Below are positions 17,389 to 24,437 of a stretch of 57,923 bases of DNA, piece after piece. The first letter of the stretch is position 1; the number at the start of each line of letters is the position of its first letter. The notes beneath the pieces were generated by a model, which saw nothing but the letters and a program-made list of their open reading frames with translations, was not told where the DNA came from and did not search any database. The position numbers were made by a program, and so were the translations under genes. The DNA lies in the NCBI GenBank assembly GCA_964347945.1, contig CAYGAW010000097.1:1-57923 (forward strand), written 5' to 3'. This DNA is from CAYGAW01 sp964347945 (GTDB lineage: Bacteria; Chloroflexota; Anaerolineae; UBA7937; B3-Chlor).

Positions 17389-17762
17389 CGTTCGACGCCC
17401 TTCAGGAGTTCTGCCGCCTCCTCAGCTTCGATCTCGCCAGCCTGAAGCTGTCCCAGGATTTCCCTCCGGCGCTCCGCGCTTATGGTGGCCTCTGCCGGAA
17501 TCTCGTAGCCGAGCGCGCGAATAACCTCGTTGAGGCGGCTGCGCACGGTGGGGTACGAGAGCCCCAGTTCGTCTTCCACCCTGGTGATCTTACCTTCGCA
17601 CTTGATGAAGGTCTCCACGAAATGGAGTTGTTCCGGCGTGAGACGATAGAACTTGCCCAGGTTGAAGTGGCCCTCTAGGGCCGAATCGCAGTTGCGGCAA
17701 TGAAGTCGAGTGACCGTGAGTTCGCCTCCGCATATTGGACACTTTCCAATGACTTGATACAT
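17385..17762 (-). CDS. DUF2089 zinc-ribbon transcriptional regulator with C-terminal SHOCT-like hairpin
   Basis: 125 residues from ATG 17762 behind AAAGGGG. A zinc ribbon (CPICGG at 8-13 and HCRNC near 23) is followed by a helix-turn-helix (EGKITRVEDELGLSYPTVRSR) and a C-terminal hairpin (ERRREILGQLQAGEIEAEEA) very like the SHOCT-like protein three genes downstream. DUF2089 proteins are thought to be DNA-binding regulators. It heads the operon and probably controls it. The open frame extends upstream to 18119, but that stretch spans the promoter and is not credible as protein. Confidence 0.85.
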   Translation of the reverse strand: MYQVIGKCPICGGELTVTRLHCRNCDSALEGHFNLGKFYRLTPEQLHFVETFIKCEGKITRVEDELGLSYPTVRSRLNEVIRALGYEIPAEATISAERRREILGQLQAGEIEAEEAAELLKGVER

Positions 17763-17790
17763 TGCCAATCCCCTTTCTGGTTGCACGGAG

Positions 17791-17970
17791 TTATCTAATA
17801 GGCGCAACGTAGCGATTGCCACAGGCCAGGGAGTGCCGGGTCTGCACATCACGGCCCCGCTCTGAGAGGTGTAGCTCACGCGCCTGAGTTGCGCTTGGAG
17901 GTCGTTTGCGGCCAGCTCTATCTCGCTGCACCTGCAACGCAATTCTGTATCCTGCCCGTGTGAGTTCCAT
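17791..17970 (-). CDS. Candidate leader ORF upstream of the DUF2089 operon
   Basis: A 59-codon ORF with ATG 17970 only 4 nt after AAGGAGG, starting just downstream of the operon promoter and ending 28 nt before the regulator start. The product is basic and Arg-rich (MELTRAGYRIALQVQRDRAG), with no family I recognise. It may be a leader peptide whose translation affects the operon, a small protein, or a chance ORF. Support is limited to position and ribosome binding site. Confidence 0.35.
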   Translation of the reverse strand: MELTRAGYRIALQVQRDRAGRKRPPSATQARELHLSERGRDVQTRHSLACGNRYVAPIR

Positions 17971-18006
17971 CCGTCCTCCTTGGATTTCTTGATATTGACA
18001 TTGAAT

Positions 18007-18035
18007 AATATAATATAGGAATTGAATTTTGTCAA
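18007..18035 (-). promoter_or_regulatory. Promoter of the DUF2089-MFS-GNAT-SHOCT-holin operon
   Basis: On the minus strand: TTGACA (18030-18035), 17-bp spacer, TATATT (18007-18012), in a markedly AT-rich stretch. TTGACA/TGTCAA ends at 17995-18000 and 18030-18035 form an inverted repeat around the -10 that might be an operator. The leader before the regulator is about 240 nt. Confidence 0.65.
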
Positions 18036-18107
18036 GTCGCAAATGACTATTTTAGCATCAATATAACATTTTTTAAGGTTTGTGTAAGGAATTGTGCGAA
18101 CAAGCAA

Positions 18108-18131
18108 GGGGGAGAGCATGAGCTCTCCCCC
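18108..18131 (-). terminator. Hairpin terminator downstream of the coaE/small-membrane-protein genes
   Basis: GGGGGAGAGC, loop ATGA, GCTCTCCCCC: a perfect 10-bp stem. Read on the minus strand it is followed by TTGCTTGTTCG, so it most likely ends the transcript coming from coaE and the 63-residue gene. Confidence 0.7.
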
Positions 18132-18172
18132 AAGATGGACGGTACGATTGCTCAGAAGTGCAAGAAGTCAGG

Positions 18173-18364
18173 CTACTCCAGGCTTATGATCCACACACAT
18201 AGCCCCGCCAAGAGGATGGTGACCACCACCAGGGCCAGCACCTGCGTGGGTAGCAGGCCCACGTGCCGTACTGCTACGAGCAGCATGATCACCATGCCGA
18301 CGGCCAGAGCTGTCCATGCTGCCAGATTGGGATGCTGACTTACGAACCCTTTGAGACGTGCCAT
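18173..18364 (-). CDS. Small two-helix membrane protein
   Basis: 63 residues. A short basic start (MARLKGF) is followed by two hydrophobic segments (about 15-32 and 40-60). GGAGG lies about 10 nt before the ATG. It sits 52 nt downstream of coaE on the same strand and directly before a terminator, so it probably ends the coaE transcript. No family recognised. Confidence 0.6.
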   Translation of the reverse strand: MARLKGFVSQHPNLAAWTALAVGMVIMLLVAVRHVGLLPTQVLALVVVTILLAGLCVWIISLE

Positions 18365-18416
18365 TTCTCGCTAGCCTCCTCTTAGTGGCAACCTCGTTGC
18401 TTGTCCCTGACTACCC

Positions 18417-19505
18417 TTAAATGGGGGTCATGACTCGTTTCTCACGCAACTCCTTGAGGAATATCATCTCGTCCGCGGACCTGTGCTCCTCAGCCACCTC
18501 ACGCCAGGCCTTGATCAGTTCCTGGGGCCTCACGCGCTCGTAGCCCATTTCTCGGTAGAACTTGGTGGCTCTCCAGGTGGAGCGGCGATCCACCAGAAGT
18601 AGGGCAACCTCGCACGATAGTGCCTTCGCTTCCTCTTCCACACGGTGAAGAAGGGGCCCTCCCATACGCCGACGCTGCACGAGAGGGTAGACATAGAAAT
18701 CCTTCAGACAGGCGACGAAATTGCTGGCTTGCCAGCCTACTACGCCCATCACCTTGCTCGTGGAAGCAACGAAGTAGCCCCATTCGAAGAGTCTTTGCAG
18801 AACGGCGTCCCTGCCCATCTTCACCCTGCCCATACTCCCCTCGTTGATGATTTGAGCGATGGAGTCCAAATCGGAACGGGATGCCCGACGAACCTTCACT
18901 GCTCGGGGGGGACGCACTTGTTCCCATATCTTGTCCCACTCCGCCTTCACCTGCTCCCAGGTGTGCTCCAGACTTGCGCCGTTATCTATCACCACATCGG
19001 CAATCTGCGCCTGCCTTTCCTGCGCCATCTGAGCTCGCAGACGATCCTCGATGTCCTCGGCATTGACATCCCTCGAGCTCAACAGCCGGCGGAGACGCTC
19101 CTCAGGCGGACAAGTCACCAGCCAGAGGGAGTCGATTTCGGTGAAGAGACTGCTCTGCGTGATCTTTACGGCCTCCACGGCAATGACCGAGTCCTCACTG
19201 GCGTCCAAGATCTCTCTGAACCGCTCATCAACGGCCGGATGAACGATCTCCTCCAGGCGGCCTAGAGCCTCATGGTCGTCGAAGACGAAAGAACCGAGCT
19301 TCTTCCGGTCAATGTCGCCTTGGCGCGTCAAGACACCCTCGCCAAAGGTGTCTACTATGGCTCGCCAAACGGGGGAGCCTTTCCTCATCACCTCGTGGAC
19401 AAGCTCATCGGCGTCGACGGCTCTGGCCCCCAATTGCTCCAGCATACCGAGGACAGTGCTCTTGCCACTGCCGATGTTCCCAGTAAGGCCGATGACGTAC
19501 TTCAT
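18417..19505 (-). CDS. coaE: Dephospho-CoA kinase fused to a GNAT acetyltransferase domain
   Basis: 362 residues, against about 200 for ordinary CoaE. Residues 1-195 are dephospho-CoA kinase, the last step of CoA synthesis: P-loop GLTGNIGSGKST (7-18), DADELVHEV, the lid region TCPPEERLRRLLSSRD and IDNGASLE near the end. Residues 205-350 are a GNAT domain: VKVRRASRSDLDSIAQII, the acetyl-CoA region VYPLVQRRRMGGPLLHRV, and ATKFYREMGYERV. One uninterrupted frame covers both halves, with no sign of a frameshift. It is transcribed from TTGATA-17-TATAAT (extended -10). The fusion joins making CoA with using acetyl-CoA; the acetyl acceptor is unknown. Confidence 0.9.
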   Translation of the reverse strand: MKYVIGLTGNIGSGKSTVLGMLEQLGARAVDADELVHEVMRKGSPVWRAIVDTFGEGVLTRQGDIDRKKLGSFVFDDHEALGRLEEIVHPAVDERFREILDASEDSVIAVEAVKITQSSLFTEIDSLWLVTCPPEERLRRLLSSRDVNAEDIEDRLRAQMAQERQAQIADVVIDNGASLEHTWEQVKAEWDKIWEQVRPPRAVKVRRASRSDLDSIAQIINEGSMGRVKMGRDAVLQRLFEWGYFVASTSKVMGVVGWQASNFVACLKDFYVYPLVQRRRMGGPLLHRVEEEAKALSCEVALLLVDRRSTWRATKFYREMGYERVRPQELIKAWREVAEEHRSADEMIFLKELREKRVMTPI

Positions 19506-19514
19506 CGCTGAGCC

Positions 19515-19543
19515 ATTATATCATACTGGACGTGACTTATCAA
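19515..19543 (-). promoter_or_regulatory. coaE: coaE promoter
   Basis: On the minus strand: TTGATA (19538-19543), 17-bp spacer, TGATATAAT (-10 at 19515-19520, extended). Its -35 directly abuts the -35 of the divergent promoter at 19544. Confidence 0.8.
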
Positions 19544-19572
19544 TTGCCACATGGGACTGCATGCTGTATAAT
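19544..19572 (+). promoter_or_regulatory. Promoter of the small membrane protein/cupin epimerase pair
   Basis: TTGCCA (19544-19549), 17-bp spacer, TATAAT (19567-19572). Confidence 0.8.
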
Positions 19573-19603
19573 CGAGTACCTTCGGGAAGGATAGCAACAG
19601 ACG

Positions 19604-19972
19604 GTGAGCAGCCGGCGACTGTGGATGGTCTGCTTTGTGGTGTGCGTATTGAGTTGGGTGGGATTGGCGTATTTGATCTTCAACACCGATCCGGCTGTGC
19701 CCTTGAATCGTCTCTGGTTTCTCGTATTGCTATTCGTGGCCCTTCTAGCTACCCTGTCACCTCTGGCACACTATCTACACTTCCGTTTCACGGCCCGAAG
19801 TGCCTATCGTAGCGACAACCGGCGTTCCTTTCGTGAGGGGGGGCTGGCAGCCTTGTTCCTGTCGCTTTGTGCTTGGCTACGCATGGGCCAGGCTCTGAAC
19901 TGGATCAACGCGCTTCTGTTGCTTTGCGCCCTGGCGCTCATAGAGGTATTTATCCTGGTCAGAAGCTCGTAG
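19604..19972 (+). CDS. Four-helix membrane protein of unknown function
   Basis: 122 residues from GTG 19604; GGAAGG lies 13 nt upstream, a loose spacing. Hydrophobic segments are at about 6-27, 37-58, 82-96 and 100-119, joined by an Arg-rich loop (RFTARSAYRSDNRRSFREGG). This resembles short uncharacterised Chloroflexota membrane proteins, but I cannot name a family. The cupin epimerase gene starts 16 nt later on the same transcript. Confidence 0.7.
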   Translation: MSSRRLWMVCFVVCVLSWVGLAYLIFNTDPAVPLNRLWFLVLLFVALLATLSPLAHYLHFRFTARSAYRSDNRRSFREGGLAALFLSLCAWLRMGQALNWINALLLLCALALIEVFILVRSS

Positions 19973-19988
19973 TGGAAGGAGAACAGTG

Positions 19989-20444
19989 ATGATCGAAGGG
20001 GTCAAGGTCAGACGGCTGAGGTTCATCCCCGACGAACGGGGCTTTCTGATGGAGATACTCCGGTCTGACTGGGAGGAGTATGAGAAGTTCGGCCAGGTGT
20101 ACGTAACGGCTGCATATCCTGGCGTGGTCAAAGCCTGGCATTATCACAAGCTTCAGACCGATCACTTCGTGTGTCTGCATGGCATGGCGAAGGTTGTGCT
20201 GTACGACCGTCGCAAAGATTCACCAACGCACGGTGAGGTGAACGAGTTCTTCATCGGCGAACTCAACCCGTGTCTGATAAAGATACCACCCTCGGTGGTG
20301 CACGGCTTCAAGGGAGTTAGCCAAGAAGTGGCTTTGATCGTCAACGTGCCGACCGAACTGTACAACTACGATGACCCAGATGAACACCGGCTGGCTTATG
20401 ACACCGAAGAGATACCGTATGAGTGGACCTTGAAGCACCGATAG
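19989..20444 (+). CDS. Cupin sugar epimerase, dTDP-4-dehydrorhamnose 3,5-epimerase family
   Basis: 151 residues from ATG 19989, 7 nt behind AAGGAG; the adjacent GTG at 19986 would leave only 4 nt. Motifs of the RmlC-type cupin are present: DERGFLMEILRSD, KAWHYHKLQTDHFVCLHG, GMAKVVLYDRR and IPPSVVHGFKG. It is shorter than true RmlC (about 180 residues), so it may be a related isomerase or 3-epimerase acting on a nucleotide sugar. It fits the surface-polysaccharide genes elsewhere in the window, though none is adjacent. A strong terminator follows. Confidence 0.85.
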   Translation: MIEGVKVRRLRFIPDERGFLMEILRSDWEEYEKFGQVYVTAAYPGVVKAWHYHKLQTDHFVCLHGMAKVVLYDRRKDSPTHGEVNEFFIGELNPCLIKIPPSVVHGFKGVSQEVALIVNVPTELYNYDDPDEHRLAYDTEEIPYEWTLKHR

Positions 20445-20468
20445 GCTTGCCCGCAGCAAATACAAGAA

Positions 20469-20495
20469 AGAAGGGCCCGCAACGCGGGCCCTTCT
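20469..20495. terminator. Bidirectional terminator between convergent genes
   Basis: AGAAGGGCCCGC, loop AAC, GCGGGCCCTTCT: a perfect 12-bp stem with T-rich flanks on both sides. It separates the cupin epimerase gene from the converging lipoprotein gene. Confidence 0.9.
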
Positions 20496-20516
20496 GCTTG
20501 TCTTCACGCCAGCTGG

Positions 20517-21410
20517 CTACCGGCGGCGGAAAGTGATGTTGCTGAAGAACTCGGGACCCTCTGTGCAGTCGCGGATCTGCCACGTATACGGTTCCGAAAG
20601 CGGGACAGGGTTGGCTTCACTCTGGACAATCTGCAAGGTGGAAGTCTTGGTGCCATGGTATATGGGGTCGGGCACGGGGATGGTGAATTTGAACACGCCG
20701 GGCAGCTCAATGGGAGCACCGGTGACCCAGAACTTGGTGTACTCTCCAATCTCCCACCTCACGGTGAGCGCTCCCGTAACCGGATTGCCTGCTGCGTCGA
20801 GTATCCGTCCCTCCACGGCTAGATTGCTGCAACCTCTTGAGCTTGACTGCATGCTGCCTTCCACGTAGTAGTAGGAGTATGTTGGCTTCGGCGTGGCCGT
20901 TGGGGGTCGCCTGGTCGGCGAGGGTGTCGGCTGCTGAGGCCTCGGCGTGGCGGTGGGAGCAGCGGCACCCGATGTGGGCGTTGGACTGACGGGCGGCGAG
21001 ACAGGGCCCTCGCCCGTCGGGATGAGCAGTTGCTGGCCGATATTGACGAGGTTACTGGTCAGGCCATTCAGATCCTTGATGGCTTGGACCGTGGTGCCGA
21101 AGCGACTCGCGAGGTGGCTCAGTGTCTCGCCGGCCTGTACCACGTGGGTACGGTATGGCGGCGTAGGGCTGGCCGCCGGGGTGGGCGTGTCAGTCGGCAC
21201 CGGAAGTGGCGTGTCGGTTGGTGTGGCCGTCTCGGTCGGTGTCGAGGTTGCAGTGTGCGTCGCCGTAGCCGTGAAAGTCGGGACTAGAGTCTTGGTCGGA
21301 GTGGGGGTCGCATCACGAGCACCGGTGATCAGGGACCCCAGCGAACAGCCAAGAGATCCCAGCATCAGAGCACTCAGAACTAGCAGGACTAAAGCTGTCT
21401 TGCGGTTAAT
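20517..21410 (-). CDS. LysM-containing Thr/Pro-linker lipoprotein, probable AUU start
   Basis: The product has a Thr/Pro linker, a LysM domain (HVVQAGETLSHLASRFGTT, near residue 92 from the ATG at 21365), a second Pro/Thr linker and a C-terminal beta domain that begins CSNLAVEGRILDAAGNPVTG and ends FFSNITFRRR. The first ATG (21365) would give MLGSLGCSLG and cut off most of the signal peptide. In frame upstream, NRKTALVLLVLSALMLGSLG supplies a complete signal, preceded by AAGGAGGG at 21418-21425. The only codons at the right distance are ATC 21413 and ATT 21410; an in-frame TAG lies just before. LysM binds peptidoglycan, so an anchored cell-wall protein is expected. It is the most downstream of four related genes. 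Confidence 0.7.
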   Translation of the reverse strand: MNRKTALVLLVLSALMLGSLGCSLGSLITGARDATPTPTKTLVPTFTATATHTATSTPTETATPTDTPLPVPTDTPTPAASPTPPYRTHVVQAGETLSHLASRFGTTVQAIKDLNGLTSNLVNIGQQLLIPTGEGPVSPPVSPTPTSGAAAPTATPRPQQPTPSPTRRPPTATPKPTYSYYYVEGSMQSSSRGCSNLAVEGRILDAAGNPVTGALTVRWEIGEYTKFWVTGAPIELPGVFKFTIPVPDPIYHGTKTSTLQIVQSEANPVPLSEPYTWQIRDCTEGPEFFSNITFRRR

Positions 21411-21610
21411 GATCTAGCCCTCCTTCTGTTAGTACTTGTTCTTGGGGGCTGTGATCACCCATTGGCGACCACCGGCCTCCGCTTGGCAGGCCCCCCTTCC
21501 CTTCGGGAGCGAATTCGGTCTGTCGTTGGGCTACCTTCAGTTCTTGCCACCTCACTCCAACGAGCCGGCGAGTCCAGACAGCGGCCCGCAGGGCCATCCC
21601 CAACAAGCTA

Positions 21611-22363
21611 CTAGTTGGCCTTGAAATCAATGATGACCCATTGACGTCCGGTACCCTTCGGCCTGCAGTCGACAGTGTCTGTGTCGAAAGGTACCGTCTC
21701 CGAGACTGGGTTGCCGTTGGCATCCACCACCGCTACGAACCAATGGCCTGCCCGCGGGCCCTCGACCGACAAGATGACGTCATAATAGCCAGCACTCTTG
21801 CCGGGATCAGTAGGCGCCACGCGCGTTACTTCCCAGCCCTCAGTCCATACTTTCACGTGTACACCACTTTCCGGCGCTCCGTCGGCGCTCCACACGGTAC
21901 CCTCGAGGAACGTGATGCCGCAATTCGGGCGGTACTCCCTGTAGCCCAGAGAGTATGGGTATGAGGGAGACTGTGTGGGGGTCGGTGCTCTCGGCGTGGG
22001 CGTGGCGGGCGATCTCGTCGGCGTAGCCGGGGCAGGTTGCCGCGTGGGTGTCGGCGGCACGGGAGTGAAGGTCGGTGTGTCGGTCACCGCTGGAATGGGC
22101 GTATCGGTGGGTGTATTGGTTGGCACAGCTGTGGGGGTCTCCACCGGCGTGCTGGTGTATGTGGCGGTGGAGGGGGGATTCGGTGTCTTGGTTGGGGTCG
22201 GAGTCGCCGTCGGCGATGGCGCGATCATAGACAACAGCGGGCAACTGCAGCTCGCTGTGTCCGTCATCGCCACTACCAGGATCCCCAGAATCGCCCGCTT
22301 GTGACGCTTCAGATCGGATTTGTCATTACCGGATGCAGGATGATCAATCAAGTCAGTTCGCAC
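21611..22363 (-). CDS. Thr/Pro-linker surface protein (tandem paralogue 2)
   Basis: 250 residues from GTG 22363, with a weakly placed ribosome binding site. The N-terminus has a charged stretch, a short hydrophobic segment (AILGILVVAMTDTASCSC) and then a long TPT/TPS linker up to about residue 140. The C-terminal domain begins RPNCGITFLEGTVWSADGAP, like carboxypeptidase-regulatory-type beta domains, and ends GRQWVIIDFKAN. The signal is poorer than in its neighbours (no clean lipobox), so the start or anchoring is uncertain. The function is unknown. Confidence 0.65.
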   Translation of the reverse strand: MRTDLIDHPASGNDKSDLKRHKRAILGILVVAMTDTASCSCPLLSMIAPSPTATPTPTKTPNPPSTATYTSTPVETPTAVPTNTPTDTPIPAVTDTPTFTPVPPTPTRQPAPATPTRSPATPTPRAPTPTQSPSYPYSLGYREYRPNCGITFLEGTVWSADGAPESGVHVKVWTEGWEVTRVAPTDPGKSAGYYDVILSVEGPRAGHWFVAVVDANGNPVSETVPFDTDTVDCRPKGTGRQWVIIDFKAN

Positions 22364-22536
22364 CTTTCTCGGCTATGAGCCGCTGTCGCCAGGACGGAGG
22401 AAGGTCCGGTGAACGTCGCTGCCGACGTATCTCTCGTGCACAAAGGGGGGTGTTCGCGAGATCTGCCGCCTCCCTTCGATCCAAACCCACTTGCTTGCCT
22501 CAGAGTCGACTACCCTGGAACCAGACTCTTCGCTCA

Positions 22537-23238
22537 CTACCGCGCCCACTGAAAAGTGATGTTCGTGAACTGGCCGGCAACGTCGCAGCTCTTGAAGTCG
22601 ATGAGCACCGTGTCGGATTGTGGGATTTGGTTAGCCTCGCTCTCGACGATGTCGATCAGAAAGGTGAATGGCGCGTGGTACATCTCCAGGGCTAAGGGAG
22701 CGAACCCCCACTCGCCGGGATTCTCTCCCACTCCGCTCGTCTTGAAGGTTACAATGTTGGCGAACCTCAGGCGCACTGTTTTGCCGTTGACGCCCTCGCC
22801 TCCCGAGCCCTTGATGATGCCCTTGAAATAGACTGTGCCACAGTTGGGGAATACAAGCATGCTGCCCTGTGCGTACTTGAAATCGTAGGCAGGTACAGGG
22901 GTTGGTGGGGGCGGACGCGGGGTCGGGGTGCGCCGTGGGGTGGGCGTGGCAGGTCGCCGTGTAGGTGTCGGCGGAACGGGAGTGAAGGTCGGCGTGTTTG
23001 TCACGGCCGGTGTGGGCGTATTAGTTGGTGTGTCCGTGGGCGTGGGTGTCGGACTTTCCACCGGCGTGGAAGTGTATGTTGCAGTAGGTGTGAAGGTGGG
23101 TTTGGGAGTCCTCGTCGGGGTCGGCGTGGGCGTGGGCGGGCCAATAAACGATGCCAAGGAGCAACCCAAGAGGCTGACCATAGTCAAGACTGCCACCGCG
23201 AAAACAGCTGCCGTTCCTATGAGATTTCGCTTGGTCAT
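22537..23238 (-). CDS. Thr/Pro-linker lipoprotein (tandem paralogue 3)
   Basis: 233 residues. A good lipoprotein signal (MTKRNLIGTAAVFAVAVLTM then SLLGC, Cys26) is followed by a Thr/Pro linker to about residue 115. The C-terminal domain begins FPNCGTVYFKGIIKGSGGEG, carries DIVESEANQIPQSDTV and ends GQFTNITFQWAR. Two cysteines (in PNCG and in KSC) bracket the domain and could pair in the oxidising outside. It has no catalytic motif I can see; a binding or adhesive surface role is inferred. Confidence 0.75.
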   Translation of the reverse strand: MTKRNLIGTAAVFAVAVLTMVSLLGCSLASFIGPPTPTPTPTRTPKPTFTPTATYTSTPVESPTPTPTDTPTNTPTPAVTNTPTFTPVPPTPTRRPATPTPRRTPTPRPPPPTPVPAYDFKYAQGSMLVFPNCGTVYFKGIIKGSGGEGVNGKTVRLRFANIVTFKTSGVGENPGEWGFAPLALEMYHAPFTFLIDIVESEANQIPQSDTVLIDFKSCDVAGQFTNITFQWAR

Positions 23239-23395
23239 ACTCGAACCTGTTGATCTCCTTTCACCGAATGAGCGACATTCCTCCAGTCTGACAGCGCGAA
23301 GCGGGAGTCTTGAAACCTCCCGCGTCTGGAATCAAGTCTGTCTCCGGAAGCTCCTCGTTGACCACCCCAACGGACAGACAGGGAGACAATCCAAC

Positions 23396-24124
23396 CTAGT
23401 GAGTTCGCTGGAACACGATGTTTGTTTGCTGCCCTCCCTTGACGATCGAGTTCATCTTCTCCTGAAGAGGCGCCGAAAGTGCTTGCCCGCCAGGATTCCT
23501 GACCACAGTGAGTGTGTACTCACGGAAGACCCGGCCGTCTGGTGAGTTGAACTTGAAGTGTCCTGGCTGCAATGCTTGGGCCTCGTCCCCAGTGCGGCAG
23601 TGCTGGACACCAAAGACGCTGGAATCGAGCTTGATCCACACCGGGCTGAAGTTGTCAAGGGGGTTTCCCTCAGCGTCGATGACGATGCCACTGATCTCTG
23701 GGAGACACCATCCAGGATGGCACGGGTCCTTGTTGGGACCACTCTTGTGGTAGAACTCATACACCGGCTGAGGCGTGTTCGTGGGTGGTGGCGGCTTCGG
23801 CGTAGGCGATGGCGCGGGAGGACGTGGTGTGGGTGTGTTGGTAGGAGGTGCTGCGGTCGGCGTTGGTGGCTGCGTAGGCGTCGGCGGCTCGGGCGTGGAC
23901 GTCGGCGCCAGTGTAGCCGTAGGGCTAGGCACGATGCTCGGAGTCGCCGTGAACGTGGGAAGGAAGGTCTTGGTCGGTGTGACTGTCGCGGCAGGCCCTA
24001 GCGCCAGGAAGTCGCCAACAGACCAGCCAAAGGCCAGCGCTCCCACGGTCATAGTAATAGAGCAGCCAAAGATCATTGCTGCCACCATCGCGCCAATCAA
24101 CAACGCTAGAGATCTTCTATTCAT
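23396..24124 (-). CDS. Thr/Pro-linker lipoprotein (tandem paralogue 4, first in the cluster)
   Basis: 242 residues behind GAAGGAG. The signal ends AAMIFGC (Cys21), a second hydrophobic stretch follows, then a Thr/Pro linker to about residue 120. The C-terminal domain has PCHPGWCLPEISGIVIDAEG and closes QTNIVFQRTH. It lies next to the cluster promoter. No enzymatic motif seen. It diverges more from paralogues 2 and 3 than they do from each other by eye. Confidence 0.75.
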   Translation of the reverse strand: MNRRSLALLIGAMVAAMIFGCSITMTVGALAFGWSVGDFLALGPAATVTPTKTFLPTFTATPSIVPSPTATLAPTSTPEPPTPTQPPTPTAAPPTNTPTPRPPAPSPTPKPPPPTNTPQPVYEFYHKSGPNKDPCHPGWCLPEISGIVIDAEGNPLDNFSPVWIKLDSSVFGVQHCRTGDEAQALQPGHFKFNSPDGRVFREYTLTVVRNPGGQALSAPLQEKMNSIVKGGQQTNIVFQRTH

Positions 24125-24153
24125 GCATCTCTTCTCCTTCAGATGTGGCCGAT

Positions 24154-24182
24154 ATTATAGCTACGGCGTGTGGATAGTGCAA
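24154..24182 (-). promoter_or_regulatory. Promoter of the lipoprotein cluster
   Basis: On the minus strand: TTGCAC (24177-24182), 17-bp spacer, TATAAT (24154-24159). Confidence 0.75.
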
Positions 24183-24437
24183 GTCGGGGAGTGAGCCACG
24201 GGCGGGAGAGCATGAACCTGGTGCTATACCACGTCAAGTCAAGTGAAAGATGGCTACCGGTTAGCCCCACGGCCGGACCGTCCAGCAATACCGTGCTGAG
24301 AGCGCTCATGATCACGGCTCGCTGACCGCACGATCTCGGTCGCCTCGATGGCGACAACAACCATGGCCAGGTTGCGGCGGCGAGGCGTCGGTGATCACCA
24401 TTTGTAAATCGCCTTCCCTTCACCTATATTCCTCAAC
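24183..24437. other. Divergent intergenic region, no gene seen
   Basis: Together with the promoter this makes a gap of about 310 bp. I see no ORF with a ribosome binding site, no tRNA and no hairpin. A plus-strand promoter for the gene at 24438 must lie here, but no clear -35/-10 pair stands out. Confidence 0.5.

Noticed and set aside
17763..18119. Upstream extension of the DUF2089 frame
   Set aside because: It covers the AT-rich promoter, and the domain begins at ATG 17762 with its own ribosome binding site.
20947..24194. Long plus-strand Val/Gly-rich ORFs opposite the lipoprotein genes
   Set aside because: They are the reverse complement of Thr/Pro-coding repeats (ACN CCN), which stay open on both strands; no ribosome binding sites or signals.
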